33,044 nt of DNA, taken from Endomicrobiales bacterium. GTDB lineage: Bacteria; Elusimicrobiota; Endomicrobiia; Endomicrobiales; JAFGGC01. Below are positions 7,534 to 15,485 of the stretch, piece after piece. The DNA lies in assembly GCA_016930715.1 (NCBI GenBank), contig JAFGGC010000006.1, positions 1-33,044 on the forward strand, written 5' to 3'. A program made the position numbers and the translations under genes. Below the pieces are notes generated by a model. The model made no database searches and was not told the DNA's origin. It saw only the letters and a list, made by a program, of their open reading frames with translations. The stretch's first letter is position 1; each line of letters begins with the position of its first letter.

Positions 7534-8148
7534 CTAACGGGGCCTGGTCAGCATGTCCTTGACGGGCGAAAAGGTTTTCCTGTGTATCTCGCAGGGCCCG
7601 AAGTGCAGGAGCGCCGCGCGGTGTTCCTTCGTCCCGTATCCCTTGTGCTTTCCGAAGTTATACTGCGGGTATTTCGCCGATAGTTCGGTCATTATCGAGT
7701 CTCTGGTCACTTTTGCCAGTATCGAGGCCGCGGCTATCGACGCGCTTTTCGCGTCGCCTCCCGCGAAGGCCGTCTGCCTGCGCGCAAGCTCCGGTATCTC
7801 CCACCCGTCTACAAGAACCATGTCAACAGGCACGGCAATGCCCCCTATGGCTCTTCTCATTCCGAGGTAGGTCGCGGAAAGTATATTCAGGGAATCTATC
7901 GTGGAATGGTCTATTACCTCTATCGAAAAAGAAAGAGCGCGGGCTTTTATCTCCTCAAAAAGCTTTTCCCTTTTTTGCGCCGAAAGTTTTTTTGAGTCGT
8001 TCAGGCCCTCTATAACAGTGCCCCTGGGAAGGGCGACAGCCGCGGCCACCACCGGGCCCGCCCAGGGCCCGCGGCCGGCCTCGTCGACCCCCGCTACCTG
8101 CGTCGAACCGCCCGCGTAAAATTGCTCGTCAAAATCGAATAGGTTCAT
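7534..8148 (-). CDS. rnhB: Ribonuclease HII
   Basis: A 204-residue protein that cleaves RNA in RNA-DNA hybrids and removes misincorporated ribonucleotides. The first catalytic pair is in AGVDEAGRGPWAGPVV (D22, E23). Further acidic residues are in LVDGWEIP (D114) and in the ASILAKVTRD segment. HKGYGTKEH near the C-terminus is also characteristic. Length and motif order are normal. It lies downstream of rplS after a 140-base repeat-bearing spacer, in the conserved rplS-rnhB-yraN order. Confidence 0.96.
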   Translation of the reverse strand: MNLFDFDEQFYAGGSTQVAGVDEAGRGPWAGPVVAAAVALPRGTVIEGLNDSKKLSAQKREKLFEEIKARALSFSIEVIDHSTIDSLNILSATYLGMRRAIGGIAVPVDMVLVDGWEIPELARRQTAFAGGDAKSASIAAASILAKVTRDSIMTELSAKYPQYNFGKHKGYGTKEHRAALLHFGPCEIHRKTFSPVKDMLTRPR

Positions 8149-8158
8149 AAATAAAAAG

Positions 8159-8258
8159 GGCGTTCATAAATCCATATGTTAATCTGTTCATCAGTCGCGA
8201 ACCTGAAAAATACGGTCTTTAACCCATGAACACACGAACATTTGAACATACGAACGCC
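8159..8258. repeat. Intergenic inverted word-repeat element (GTTCAT/GTTCGTATGTTC family)
   Basis: The spacer between rplS and rnhB has outer arms GGCGTTC (8159-8165) and GAACGCC (8252-8258). Inside are repeated short words such as GAACACACGAACATTTGAACATACGAAC on one side and GTTCATAAATCCATATGTTAATCTGTTCAT on the other, which read as degenerate inverted copies. No protein or known RNA is recognisable. It can form a long hairpin in the polycistronic mRNA. Confidence 0.7.
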
Positions 8259-8288
8259 TTTAACGCCGTTATAAAGCGGTTTTGCGCT

Positions 8289-8636
8289 CTATTTCTTACC
8301 CATCTCGTCTATTCTTGCGGCCTTGCCCGAAAGATTCCTAAGATAGTAAAGCTTCGAGCGGCGGACCTTGCCGCGTTTCGCGATCTCGATCTTCTCTATC
8401 CTCGGAGAATTGATGGGGAATATCCTTTCCACTCCCACTCCGAACGAGGTTTTCCTGACGGTGAAAGTTTCGCCGAGCCCAGATCCCCTGCGGCGTATCA
8501 CGGCGCCTTCAAAAAGCTGGACCCTCTCGTTGTCGCCTTCAACGACCTTGAAATACACCTTTACCTGGTCGCCGACGCGAAAACTCGGGATCCCGCTTTT
8601 TTTGTGTTTCGCTTCGATTTCCTGAATTAGTGACAT
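8289..8636 (-). CDS. rplS: 50S ribosomal protein L19
   Basis: A 115-residue protein with the L19 pattern: [83 protein letters not shown]19 sits at the 30S-50S interface of the ribosome. Length and order are normal. It follows trmD by 31 bases in the standard rpsP-rimM-trmD-rplS arrangement. Confidence 0.98.
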   Translation of the reverse strand: MSLIQEIEAKHKKSGIPSFRVGDQVKVYFKVVEGDNERVQLFEGAVIRRRGSGLGETFTVRKTSFGVGVERIFPINSPRIEKIEIAKRGKVRRSKLYYLRNLSGKAARIDEMGKK

Positions 8637-8667
8637 TTTTCTGCTCCTATCCGTTTTTTTGTATGTT

Positions 8668-9363
8668 TTACGCCTTTTTTTTCCTGCTTATAAGGTCCGG
8701 CCTTCTTTTAGACGTCCGCGCCAGAACCTGGGCTTTTTTCCATTCCTCTATTTTCTTGTGATGCCCCGACAGAAGCACTTCCGGGACTTTCATCCCTTCA
8801 AAGACCGCCGGGCGCGTGTAATGCGGGCAGTCCAGAAGGCCTCCGTAGAAGGAATCATTCTCGACGGAACCCGCCTCCTTCACCACCCCGGGTATCATCC
8901 TGGACACCGCGTCGACGACCGCCATCGCGGGTATCTCGCCGCCGGTAAGGACGTAGTCTCCGATGGAAAGCTCGAGGTCCACCCACTTCATTATGCGCTC
9001 GTCTATCCCCTCGTAATGGCCGCACAGAAGCACGATATGCTTTTTCTTCGAGAGATCCTTCGCCTTCTGCTGGTCGAAGGGCTTCCCCTGCGGCGACAAA
9101 TAAATGACAAGCGGCTTTTTCCCTTTTTTCCCGGTACAGCCGAGTTTTTTAAGGGCCCCGTGGACCGGCTCTATCTTCATCACCATTCCCGGCCCGCCCC
9201 CGAAAGGCTTGTCGTCCGCCGTCCTGTGCCTGTCCTTTGTGAAAGAGCGTATATCGTGTACCATTATGCTTATTATGCCTTTTTCCCTTGCTTTCGCTAT
9301 GAGGCTTTCGGTCAGCGGACCCTTGAACATCCCGGGAAAAAGGGTCAGTATGTCAATCTTCAT
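8668..9363 (-). CDS. trmD: tRNA (guanine-N1)-methyltransferase
   Basis: A 231-residue enzyme that methylates G37 of tRNAs with S-adenosylmethionine, preventing frameshifting. The SPOUT trefoil-knot motifs are intact: [44 protein letters not shown] and [16 protein letters not shown]. The C-terminal domain ends [10 protein letters not shown]. Its ATG lies 11 bases inside the end of rimM, so the two are probably coupled. Confidence 0.98.
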   Translation of the reverse strand: MKIDILTLFPGMFKGPLTESLIAKAREKGIISIMVHDIRSFTKDRHRTADDKPFGGGPGMVMKIEPVHGALKKLGCTGKKGKKPLVIYLSPQGKPFDQQKAKDLSKKKHIVLLCGHYEGIDERIMKWVDLELSIGDYVLTGGEIPAMAVVDAVSRMIPGVVKEAGSVENDSFYGGLLDCPHYTRPAVFEGMKVPEVLLSGHHKKIEEWKKAQVLARTSKRRPDLISRKKKA

Positions 9364-9634
9364 CGTGCGCCTTGTCTTTTCTTTCGTCGTATATGTCTTT
9401 TAAGCCCGGCGGAAGGTCCACGACAATCCTTCTGGCCCCGGTATCCACGCTTTTTACCACTCCCTTGAGCGCCGGCACCAGTATTTCCCCCGACGACACC
9501 TTTACCGTTTTCACCACCCAGATATCGTTGCTTCCCGAAGGAAGGATGTCCGAAAGGACCCCTATCAGATTGCCTTCTGTGTCAAAAACCTCAGACCCGC
9601 ATATCTGGGATGCCTTCCAAGCGTTGTTCTCCAA
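9353..9634 (-). CDS. rimM: RimM-like ribosome maturation factor, PRC-barrel half only
   Basis: Only 93 residues, against about 165-180 for RimM. What is present is the C-terminal PRC-barrel: GSEVFDTEGNLIGVLSDI, NDIWVVKT, GEILVPALKGVVKSVD and RRIVVDLPPGL are its usual landmarks. The N-terminal beta-barrel is absent, and only 19 bases separate the TTG start from khpA, so it is not hidden upstream in another frame. An AGAGGG lies 8 bases before the TTG. In full-length RimM the protein binds S19 and helps 30S maturation. Here the position between khpA and trmD fits that gene, but the domain is halved. A plain PRC-barrel protein is the alternative. Confidence 0.85.
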   Translation of the reverse strand: MENNAWKASQICGSEVFDTEGNLIGVLSDILPSGSNDIWVVKTVKVSSGEILVPALKGVVKSVDTGARRIVVDLPPGLKDIYDERKDKAHDED

Positions 9635-9653
9635 TATCGGATCCCTCTTCTGG

Positions 9654-9884
9654 CTATTCTACTATCTCGACGGTGGCGCGTTTGTCGAACTTGACTGAAG
9701 CCGAGTTGACTATGGTCCGTATGGACTTGATTATCCTGCCTTCCTTGCCTATCACCTTGCCCCTGTCGCCTTCAGCTACTTTGAGCTCAATGACCGTAGC
9801 TTTCTCGCCGGCGACCTCCCTGACCTCAACGGCGTCGGGGTCATCGACAAGCGCCTTCGCTATATATTGGACAATGTCTTTCAT
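9654..9884 (-). CDS. khpA: KhpA/YlqC-type KH-domain RNA-binding protein
   Basis: A 76-residue single KH-domain protein starting MKDIVQYIAKALVDDPDAV, with the KH loop VIGKEGRIIKSIRTIV (G-K-E-G in place of the classic GXXG). The start is fixed by a strong GGGAGGA five bases before the ATG at 9884. An upstream in-frame ATG at 9920 gives 12 extra residues and has no such site. KhpA proteins bind RNA, often with KhpB, and influence cell size and sRNA function in Gram-positive bacteria. It lies in the usual place after rpsP. Confidence 0.93.
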   Translation of the reverse strand: MKDIVQYIAKALVDDPDAVEVREVAGEKATVIELKVAEGDRGKVIGKEGRIIKSIRTIVNSASVKFDKRATVEIVE

Positions 9885-9929
9885 CTTTTCCTCCCGGATT
9901 GCCATAACCTTTCGCGACAATCCAAAGTC

Positions 9930-10175
9930 CTACGCGGGTTTAGACGCTTTTCTGATGATGGACGCGACCGTTTCCGAAGGCTGGGCGCCCTGCTTGAGCC
10001 ACCAGTCCAGGCGTTCGGCCTTTATGTTTATCTTCTTTTCGCGCGACTGTGGGTCGTATTGCCCGAGTATCTCGATGGGCCTGCCGTCACGTTTTGCCCT
10101 CTTGTCTATCGCGACAAGGCGGTAGTACGGTTTGTGGGGTTTCCCCAGCCGTTGTAAACGCAGTCTGACTGCCAT
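9930..10175 (-). CDS. rpsP: 30S ribosomal protein S16
   Basis: An 81-residue protein with clear S16 signatures: MAVRLRLQRLGKPHKPYYRL, KRDGRPIEILGQYDPQSREK, DWWLKQGAQPSETV. S16 is an assembly protein of the 30S body. A strong GGAGGTGA (10190-10183) lies before the ATG. It is the first gene after a consensus promoter and heads the ribosomal/tRNA-modification operon. Confidence 0.98.
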   Translation of the reverse strand: MAVRLRLQRLGKPHKPYYRLVAIDKRAKRDGRPIEILGQYDPQSREKKINIKAERLDWWLKQGAQPSETVASIIRKASKPA

Positions 10176-10199
10176 TTTTGCTTCACCTCCGTTTGTTCA

Positions 10200-10217
10200 G
10201 GGGGCTTGAAAGGCCCC
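10200..10217 (-). promoter_or_regulatory. GC hairpin in the rpsP leader
   Basis: GGGGC-CTTTCAA-GCCCC forms a stable short stem in the 5' leader, about 10 bases before the rpsP Shine-Dalgarno sequence. There is no U-tract. It may modulate translation or mRNA stability; the function is unknown. Confidence 0.45.
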
Positions 10218-10250
10218 TTCGACTAATTTTTTCCTTCTAAATGAACGCTA

Positions 10251-10279
10251 ATTATACACCAAAGAACCGCGATTGTCAA
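10251..10279 (-). promoter_or_regulatory. Consensus sigma70 promoter of the rpsP operon
   Basis: TTGACA (10279-10274), exactly 17 bases, then TATAAT (10256-10251): a full consensus pair. The predicted start is near 10244, giving a leader of about 70 bases with one hairpin before rpsP. It separates the amino acid cluster ending in rpe from the ribosomal operon. Confidence 0.92.
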
Positions 10280-10328
10280 CAATTACCGGCGTTAAAAATC
10301 AATTAATCGCTGAAATATCAGCTAAATT

Positions 10329-11009
10329 CTATATTCCTTCCGCCGCTTTTTTTATGCTTTTGAGGGCTTTTGCCGGGTCTTTTTCGCCGAACACGGACTG
10401 TCCGGCAACGAGCACTTCAGCGCCCGCCTTGACGGCCGCAACGGCCGTTTCCGCGTTGATCCCACCATCCACCTGTATATGGAGGTTCAGCTTCTTCTCC
10501 TCCTTTATCCTTCTGAGCAACTCTATCCTTGTCAGCATCTGGGTCATGAAGGACTGGCCGGCAAAACCCGGCTCGACCGTCATTACCAGAAAGAGATCTA
10601 TCTGCTCCATCAAGGGCATAACGCTCGAAACGTCCGAACCGGGCCTTATGGAGATGCCGGCCTTCAGGCCAGCGTCTTTGATCCGTTTTATCAGTTCTGC
10701 CTTGTCGCAGGCGACTTCCGAATGAAACGTTATGAGCTCGGCTCCCGCCTTGGCGAACTCCTGCCAGTACTTCTCTGGGTGAGTTATCATAAGGTGCACG
10801 TCGAACAGGAGTTTCGAGTGCGGGCGCAGCCACTTGACGACGACGGGCCCTATCGTCAGGTTCGGCACGAAATGCCCGTCCATCACGTCTATGTGCAGCC
10901 AGTCGGCGCCGGCTTTCTCGACTACCGCTATATGCTCCGCCAGCCTCGAAAAGTCCGCCGAGAGTATGGAAGGCGCCATCAGGACCTTATTTTTTTTCTC
11001 ATTACTCAT
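10329..11009 (-). CDS. rpe: Ribulose-phosphate 3-epimerase
   Basis: A protein of about 226 residues that interconverts ribulose-5-phosphate and xylulose-5-phosphate in the pentose phosphate pathway. Motifs of the TIM barrel and metal site are intact: APSILSADFSRLAEHI, WLHIDVMDGHFVPNLTIGP, DVHLMI, FHSE, MTVEPGFAGQSFM, QVDGGIN. The start could be the ATG at 11009 or the GTG at 11012. Both lie inside a TAATGAG word-repeat that also supplies GAGTGATGAG as a weak ribosome binding site. It is 22 bases downstream of the PASTA gene. Confidence 0.97.
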   Translation of the reverse strand: MSNEKKNKVLMAPSILSADFSRLAEHIAVVEKAGADWLHIDVMDGHFVPNLTIGPVVVKWLRPHSKLLFDVHLMITHPEKYWQEFAKAGAELITFHSEVACDKAELIKRIKDAGLKAGISIRPGSDVSSVMPLMEQIDLFLVMTVEPGFAGQSFMTQMLTRIELLRRIKEEKKLNLHIQVDGGINAETAVAAVKAGAEVLVAGQSVFGEKDPAKALKSIKKAAEGI

Positions 11010-11034
11010 CACTCATTACCCATTACTGCCATTA
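11000..11034. repeat. TAATGAG word-repeat at the PASTA-rpe junction
   Basis: In the minus strand the PASTA stop codon TAA opens a run of near-copies of TAATGAG/TAATGGG/TGATGAG that continues into the first codons of rpe. It has the same design as the other spacer elements here: short words repeated with one or two changes, beginning at a stop codon. Confidence 0.6.
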
Positions 11035-11985
11035 TCTTATTTCCCTTTCCTCTACCAGAATGTTGTTTATGAATATCCTTATCCTGGCGTTGCCCTTGGG
11101 ATTCACCGGTATGTCGAGCTTGGTGCCCGGCGCCCTCTTCCCGCGGAAAAGCTCTTTTTCCCCGGTCTGGTCAAGCATTACGAGGCGCAGGTTCCTCTCC
11201 CCGCCGCCCTGCGGTATCTCGTAGTGAAAGGTTCTTGAATAGACGTGCCCCGCGTCCGCGGTCATTATGGTAACCGAAACTCGGCCGACGTCCGATATGT
11301 CGGTATCGACCTCCGGCTCCTGGCGTATGACCGTCCCCGGCAGAACGCCGGTACCGGTCTCCTCCAGAATATCGAGCATTATGTCGTTCTCCTGCGACCA
11401 TTTCTTGACGTCTTCTATGTTCTTGTCTGAAAAATCCGGCATCAGCCTTATGTCGGAAGGCGGCGGGCCCGCCGATATCACGAGGTTTATCATCGCGTCC
11501 TTCTCTACGGTGGCTTCGCTCGGCGGGTCCTGCGAAAGGACGTATTCCTTCCTTTCCTTGAGCGAATACCTGGTCGATTCCTCCCCGACGACAAGCCCCG
11601 CGGAGCGTATCATTATTTCGGCCGAGCGCATCGACTGGCCTACCACGTTCGGCACGAAAATCATCTTTCCGCCCTGGCTTATCACGACCCTTATTATCTT
11701 CCCTTCCCTAACCGTCATTCCGGCCGGCGGCGCCTGCCTGATGATGGTGCCTTGAGGTATCGTGTCGTCGAACTCCTCGCTGTCCTTCCTCAATCCCAGG
11801 TTGAATTCCGATATGACGTTTATCGCCTCAGGCAGGGACTTGCCGGTGAGGTCCGGGACCATTATCTCCTGCCGGGCGTGGATGAGCCCGGACAATGTCC
11901 AGTCGCCTAGGAAATAAAGGAATATGAGCCCCAGCATCGAGGCAAGGGCAAGTTTAATCTTGGTCGGCGTATCAAGTTGTATCAT
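11032..11985 (-). CDS. Membrane-anchored PASTA-domain protein without kinase domain
   Basis: About 317 residues. A short cytoplasmic N-terminus is followed by one transmembrane helix (ALASMLGLIFLYFLGDW). Three PASTA units come next: IMVPDLTGKSLPEAI..., IFVPNVVGQSMRSAEIMI..., and a weaker IRLMPDFSDKNIEDVKKW.... A beta-rich tail ends in NARIRIFINNILVEEREIR. PASTA domains bind peptidoglycan or its precursors, normally on Ser/Thr kinases or penicillin-binding proteins; neither catalytic domain is present. I chose the ATG at 11985, just past the ilvC stop; a GTG at 12009 would add 8 residues and overlap ilvC. The next gene is rpe. In Firmicutes the PASTA kinase PrkC also lies near rpe, which may be a related arrangement. 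Confidence 0.88.
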   Translation of the reverse strand: MIQLDTPTKIKLALASMLGLIFLYFLGDWTLSGLIHARQEIMVPDLTGKSLPEAINVISEFNLGLRKDSEEFDDTIPQGTIIRQAPPAGMTVREGKIIRVVISQGGKMIFVPNVVGQSMRSAEIMIRSAGLVVGEESTRYSLKERKEYVLSQDPPSEATVEKDAMINLVISAGPPPSDIRLMPDFSDKNIEDVKKWSQENDIMLDILEETGTGVLPGTVIRQEPEVDTDISDVGRVSVTIMTADAGHVYSRTFHYEIPQGGGERNLRLVMLDQTGEKELFRGKRAPGTKLDIPVNPKGNARIRIFINNILVEEREIR

Positions 11986-11987
11986 GT

Positions 11988-12998
11988 TTATACTTTTTTC
12001 TTGAGCCACGGCATCATTGCGCGAAGTTTCTTGCCGACCACCTCAACCGGGTGCTTTTCAAGGTCTTTTCTCGCCTGGTTAAAGAAAGGCCTGCCCTTCT
12101 CGTTCTCCGCCAGCCACTGCTTGGCGAACTCGCCGGAGACGACCTCGGACAGCACCTTTTTCATCTCTTTCTTCGTACCATCGTTTATGATGCGCTTGCC
12201 AACCATGTACTCGCCGTACTCGGCGGTGTCCGATATCGAGTAGTTCATCCAGCCGATGCCGTCTTCCCATATCATGTCTATTATCAGCTTGCATTCGTGC
12301 AGGCACTCGAAGTACGCTATCTCAGGCTGGTACCCGGCTTCGACGAGCGTCTCGAAACCCTTCTTTATCAGCTCGACTAAGCCTCCGCAGAGCACCACCT
12401 GCTCACCGAAAAGGTCGGTCTCGGTCTCCTCTGCGAAAGTGGTCTCTATCACCCCGGCGCGGGTTCCACCCACGCCTTTCGCGTAGGCAAGGCCCAGCGC
12501 GTGCGCGTTTTTCGTCGCGTCCTGCTCGACCGCTATGAGGCAGGGAACGCCTTTGCCTTCCTCGTACTGCCTGCGCACGAGGTGCCCCGGCCCTTTGGGC
12601 GCTATCATAACGACGTTGACGTCCTTGGACGGGACAATCTGGCCGAAACGTATGTTGAAACCGTGCGAAAATCCGAGCGTCGAGCCTTTCTTGATGTTTT
12701 GTTTTATCTCGGCGTGCCAGACCTTTGCCGCCACCTGGTCTGGGACGAGAATCTGAATGTAGTCCGCCTGCTTGGCGGCCTCGGCGGCCGAGATCGGCTT
12801 GAAGCCGTGCTCCACCGCTTTCTTATGGTTGTCAGTGCCCGGAACTTCGGCCACGATGACGTCAAGCCCCGAATCCCTGAGGTTCTGCGCCTGGGCGTGG
12901 CCCTGGCTCCCGTAACCGACGATGGCTATCTTTTTGCCTTTTAAAACGTTTAGATCCGCGTCCTTGTCGTAGTACATCTTCGCTCCGTCTTTTGCCAT
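11988..12998 (-). CDS. ilvC: Ketol-acid reductoisomerase, class I
   Basis: A 336-residue enzyme that isomerises and reduces acetolactate or acetohydroxybutyrate in valine and isoleucine synthesis. The Rossmann motif [17 protein letters not shown] and the metal-binding residues in [13 protein letters not shown] and [14 protein letters not shown] are intact. The cofactor loop reads [12 protein letters not shown] (residues 49-60). The usual Arg and Ser that hold the NADPH phosphate are replaced by Val and Thr/Asp, and Glu51 sits at the end of strand 2. Preference for NADH is therefore inferred. GGAGG lies just before the ATG. It follows ilvN after a 66-base spacer with a repeat. Confidence 0.97.
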   Translation of the reverse strand: MAKDGAKMYYDKDADLNVLKGKKIAIVGYGSQGHAQAQNLRDSGLDVIVAEVPGTDNHKKAVEHGFKPISAAEAAKQADYIQILVPDQVAAKVWHAEIKQNIKKGSTLGFSHGFNIRFGQIVPSKDVNVVMIAPKGPGHLVRRQYEEGKGVPCLIAVEQDATKNAHALGLAYAKGVGGTRAGVIETTFAEETETDLFGEQVVLCGGLVELIKKGFETLVEAGYQPEIAYFECLHECKLIIDMIWEDGIGWMNYSISDTAEYGEYMVGKRIINDGTKKEMKKVLSEVVSGEFAKQWLAENEKGRPFFNQARKDLEKHPVEVVGKKLRAMMPWLKKKV

Positions 12999-13036
12999 CT
13001 TGCTCCTCCTCTGAATTTTCGGTAACGTAGGTTTTT

Positions 13037-13067
13037 CTATACGCTAAACGCTATCCGCTATACGCTA
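13037..13067. repeat. TAGCGTATAGC word-repeat after ilvN
   Basis: Reading the minus strand from the ilvN stop codon TAG, the spacer is made of TAGCGTA/TAGCGGA/TAGCGTT/TAGCGTA, four near-copies of a 7-8 base word. A second, inverted set lies between ilvB and ilvN. No coding or known RNA content. Confidence 0.7.
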
Positions 13068-13544
13068 TTTGCCGCCTCTTCCCATCGCTATTATCCCGGT
13101 CCGGCACATTTCCTTAACACCGAACGGTTTTAACATCGCCAGAAGCGCCCTTATCTTTTCCTCGTCGCCGGTCGTTTCAATGATTATCGAGTCGGCCGAA
13201 ACATCTATTATCTTGGCCCTGAAGATGTCGGTTACCTGCATTATCTCCGAGCGGTTAGACTTGTCGGCCTTGACTTTTATAAGCGCGAGGTCCCGCTCGA
13301 CGTGCTGCGCCTGGCCGAAATCGACGACTTTTATGACGTCCACGAGCTTGTTGAGCTGTTTCTCGACCTGCTCGAGTATCCTGTCGTCGCCTTTGACGAT
13401 TATCGTCATCCTCGAAACATCCGGGTCCTCGGTTTCTCCTACCGCGAGCGAATCGATGTTGAAGCCCCTGGCCGCGAAGAGCGTGGATATGCGCGCCAGG
13501 ACGCCGAATTTGTTCTCAACAAGGACTGAAATCGTGTGTCTCAT
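13065..13544 (-). CDS. ilvN: Acetolactate synthase regulatory (small) subunit
   Basis: A 159-residue protein (ilvN/ilvH family) with an N-terminal ACT domain starting MRHTISVLVENKFGVLARIS and the following FAARGFNIDSLAVGETEDPDVSRMTI. The second half has FRAKIIDVSADSIIIETTG. It activates the IlvB catalytic subunit and confers valine feedback inhibition. The length is typical of the short IlvH form. It lies downstream of ilvB after a 111-base repeat spacer and has a GGAGG near its start. Confidence 0.96.
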   Translation of the reverse strand: MRHTISVLVENKFGVLARISTLFAARGFNIDSLAVGETEDPDVSRMTIIVKGDDRILEQVEKQLNKLVDVIKVVDFGQAQHVERDLALIKVKADKSNRSEIMQVTDIFRAKIIDVSADSIIIETTGDEEKIRALLAMLKPFGVKEMCRTGIIAMGRGGK

Positions 13545-13560
13545 GATAACCTCCAGAACC

Positions 13561-13657
13561 GGCGTATAGCATTTAGCGGATAGCGTATAGGAAAGTCAAA
13601 ACCGAAATTCAATGATTTTCTCTATCCGCTAAACGCTATCTGCTGTCCGCTATATTT
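13561..13657. repeat. Inverted TAGCGTATAGC word-repeat between ilvB and ilvN
   Basis: Left part 13562-13590 reads GCGTATAGCATTTAGCGG followed by ATAGCGTATAG. The right part (13622-13654) reads CTATCCGCTAAACGCTATC and is its reverse complement with few changes. Together they would form a hairpin with arms of about 20-30 bases in the mRNA. The right part touches the ilvB stop codon. It uses the same word as the element after ilvN. Confidence 0.72.
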
Positions 13658-15386
13658 ATGCCAATCTCGTTATTATCTCATCCAGCGCCGCGCCCGTCGG
13701 AACCATCGGCAGGACGTTTTCCTCCTGCTCGACCATGAATTCCATGACAACCGGCTTTTTAACCGAAAACGCTTTTTTCAGCGTCGGCACGACGTCTTTC
13801 TTGTCCGTGACCCTCATCCCGAGCGCGCCGTAAGCTTCGGCGACCTTGACGAAATCAGGTATGTATATCTGGCAGTCCTTCCCGCCCGGCTCGTTGCATT
13901 TGGGCGGGCACCCCTCGTGCCTGTGAAGACAGGTTGAGGAATAGCGCTTGCCGTAGAACATCTCCTGCCACTGGCGGACCATGCCGAGGTACTTGTTGTT
14001 CAGTATCACTATTTTGACGTTGACCTCGTTTAGGACCGCTGTCGCGAGCTCCTGTATGTTCATCTGGAACGAACCGTCGCCTGCGATGTCTATGACGAGC
14101 TTGCCGGGATTGGCCATCTTGGCGCCGATGGCGGCGGGGAAGCCGAAACCCATCGTGCCGAGGCCTCCCGAGCTCAAGAAATGCCTCGGCAGCTTCGCGC
14201 TGTAATACTGGGCCGACCACATCTGGTGCTGGCCGACTTCCGTGACGACAATGGCTTCGCCCTTCGTGAGTTCAGATATCGTCTCGATGACGTACTGCGG
14301 GCGCAGTTTATTGTCCTCTTTATATAGAAGCGGGTGTTTCTTCTTCCAGCCGTCTATGGTCTCGATCCATTTTTCGTGCGATGCCTTCTTGACAGTCTTG
14401 TTCAGCTCCGTCAGGATCGCCTTGGCATCGCCGACAAGAGGAATGTCCGTCTTGACGTTCTTCGATATCGACGTCGGGTCGATGTCTATGTGGACGACCT
14501 TGGCCTTAGGGGCAAAAGCCGCCAGCTTGCCCGTGCACCTGTCGTCGAACCTAGAACCGACGGCGATTATGAGGTCTGAGTTCTGCATCGCGTGGTTCGC
14601 CCAGTAGGTGCCGTGCATGCCGAGCATTCCCAGTGACAGCGGCGAATCGGGTGGAAAAGCTCCCATGGCAAGAAGAGTCGTCGTGACCGGTATGTCGGCC
14701 TTTTTGGCGAGCTCGATTACTTCTTTCGAGGCGTCCGACGTGACGACACCGCCTCCGACGTAGAGGACGGGCTTGTGGCTTGCGTCAATCGCTTCGGACG
14801 CGCGTTTTATCTGGACAGGGTGCCCCTTGTAATTCGGCTTGTACGAACGTATCTCCAGGTTCTCCGGCCAGACGAACTCCGTCTCCGCCCTCTGGACGTC
14901 AACCGGTATGTCTATGAGAACCGGCCCCGGCCGCCCGGTAGAAGCTATGTGGAACGCCTCTTTTATAGTCCGCGCGAGCTCGCGGACGTCCCTAACCAGG
15001 AAGTTGTGTTTCGTGACGGGACGCGTTATCCCCGTCGTGTCGGCTTCCTGAAAGGCGTCGTTGCCTATGAGGGTGGTCGCCACCTGGCCGGTGAACGCGA
15101 CGACCGGTATGGAATCCATGTAAGCCGTCGCAAGGCCGGTGACGAGGTTAGTGGCTCCGGGCCCCGAAGTCGCTATGCAGACGCCTGTTTTTCCCGTGGA
15201 ACGGGCGTAGCCGTCGGCCATGTGCGCCGCGCCCTGCTCGTGCCTCGTGAGCACGAGCCTGACGGGAGAACCGTAGAGCTTGTCGAATATCGGAAGCAGC
15301 ACTCCTCCCGGAATGCCGAACATGATATCGACTTTTTCTTTTATAAGGCATTCAACGAATATTTCCGCACCTGTTTTCTTCATCAT
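13656..15386 (-). CDS. ilvB: Acetolactate synthase catalytic (large) subunit with Cys-rich insertion
   Basis: A 576-residue thiamine-diphosphate enzyme that condenses pyruvate with pyruvate or 2-oxobutyrate. It has the N-terminal ThDP glutamate region (MFGIPGGVLLPIFDKL, TRHEQGAAHMADGYAR), the FAD/central domain, and the ThDP-binding GDGSFQMNIQELATAV...NNKYLGMVRQWQ. Between FYGKRYSST and YIPDFVKVAEAYG lies an added segment with C486, H488, H490, C493, C497 and C505 (C-x6-C-x3-C-x7-C). This is not part of the Escherichia coli enzyme as I know it and looks like a small metal site. A strong AAGGAG lies four bases before the ATG. It works with IlvN immediately downstream. Confidence 0.97.
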   Translation of the reverse strand: MMKKTGAEIFVECLIKEKVDIMFGIPGGVLLPIFDKLYGSPVRLVLTRHEQGAAHMADGYARSTGKTGVCIATSGPGATNLVTGLATAYMDSIPVVAFTGQVATTLIGNDAFQEADTTGITRPVTKHNFLVRDVRELARTIKEAFHIASTGRPGPVLIDIPVDVQRAETEFVWPENLEIRSYKPNYKGHPVQIKRASEAIDASHKPVLYVGGGVVTSDASKEVIELAKKADIPVTTTLLAMGAFPPDSPLSLGMLGMHGTYWANHAMQNSDLIIAVGSRFDDRCTGKLAAFAPKAKVVHIDIDPTSISKNVKTDIPLVGDAKAILTELNKTVKKASHEKWIETIDGWKKKHPLLYKEDNKLRPQYVIETISELTKGEAIVVTEVGQHQMWSAQYYSAKLPRHFLSSGGLGTMGFGFPAAIGAKMANPGKLVIDIAGDGSFQMNIQELATAVLNEVNVKIVILNNKYLGMVRQWQEMFYGKRYSSTCLHRHEGCPPKCNEPGGKDCQIYIPDFVKVAEAYGALGMRVTDKKDVVPTLKKAFSVKKPVVMEFMVEQEENVLPMVPTGAALDEIITRLA

Positions 15387-15454
15387 AGAACTCCTTAAAT
15401 ATCAGCAATGCGCCATAAACTGGAAAGAAATAAATATTTTAAATCTAATTCGCA

Positions 15455-15485
15455 CTTATCGCTTATTGCCAATTGCTTATCGCTA
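15455..15485. repeat. TAGCGATAAGC word-repeat after ilvD
   Basis: In the minus strand it starts at the ilvD stop TAG: TAGCGATAAGCAATTGGCAA, then TAAGCGATAAG. The GCGATAAG word recurs with a one-base variant (GCAATTGGC/AAT) between copies. It has the same placement and style as the TAGCGTATAGC elements but a different word. Confidence 0.62.

Noticed and set aside
10300-10328. Intrinsic terminator after rpe
   Set aside because: GCTGA-TATT-TCAGC gives only a five-base stem, and the U-run follows about ten bases later; too weak to call.
15387-15482. Leader peptide or T-box attenuator before ilvB
   Set aside because: The spacer holds a word-repeat and a Shine-Dalgarno sequence but no Ile/Val/Leu-rich short ORF, no T-box sequence and no terminator.
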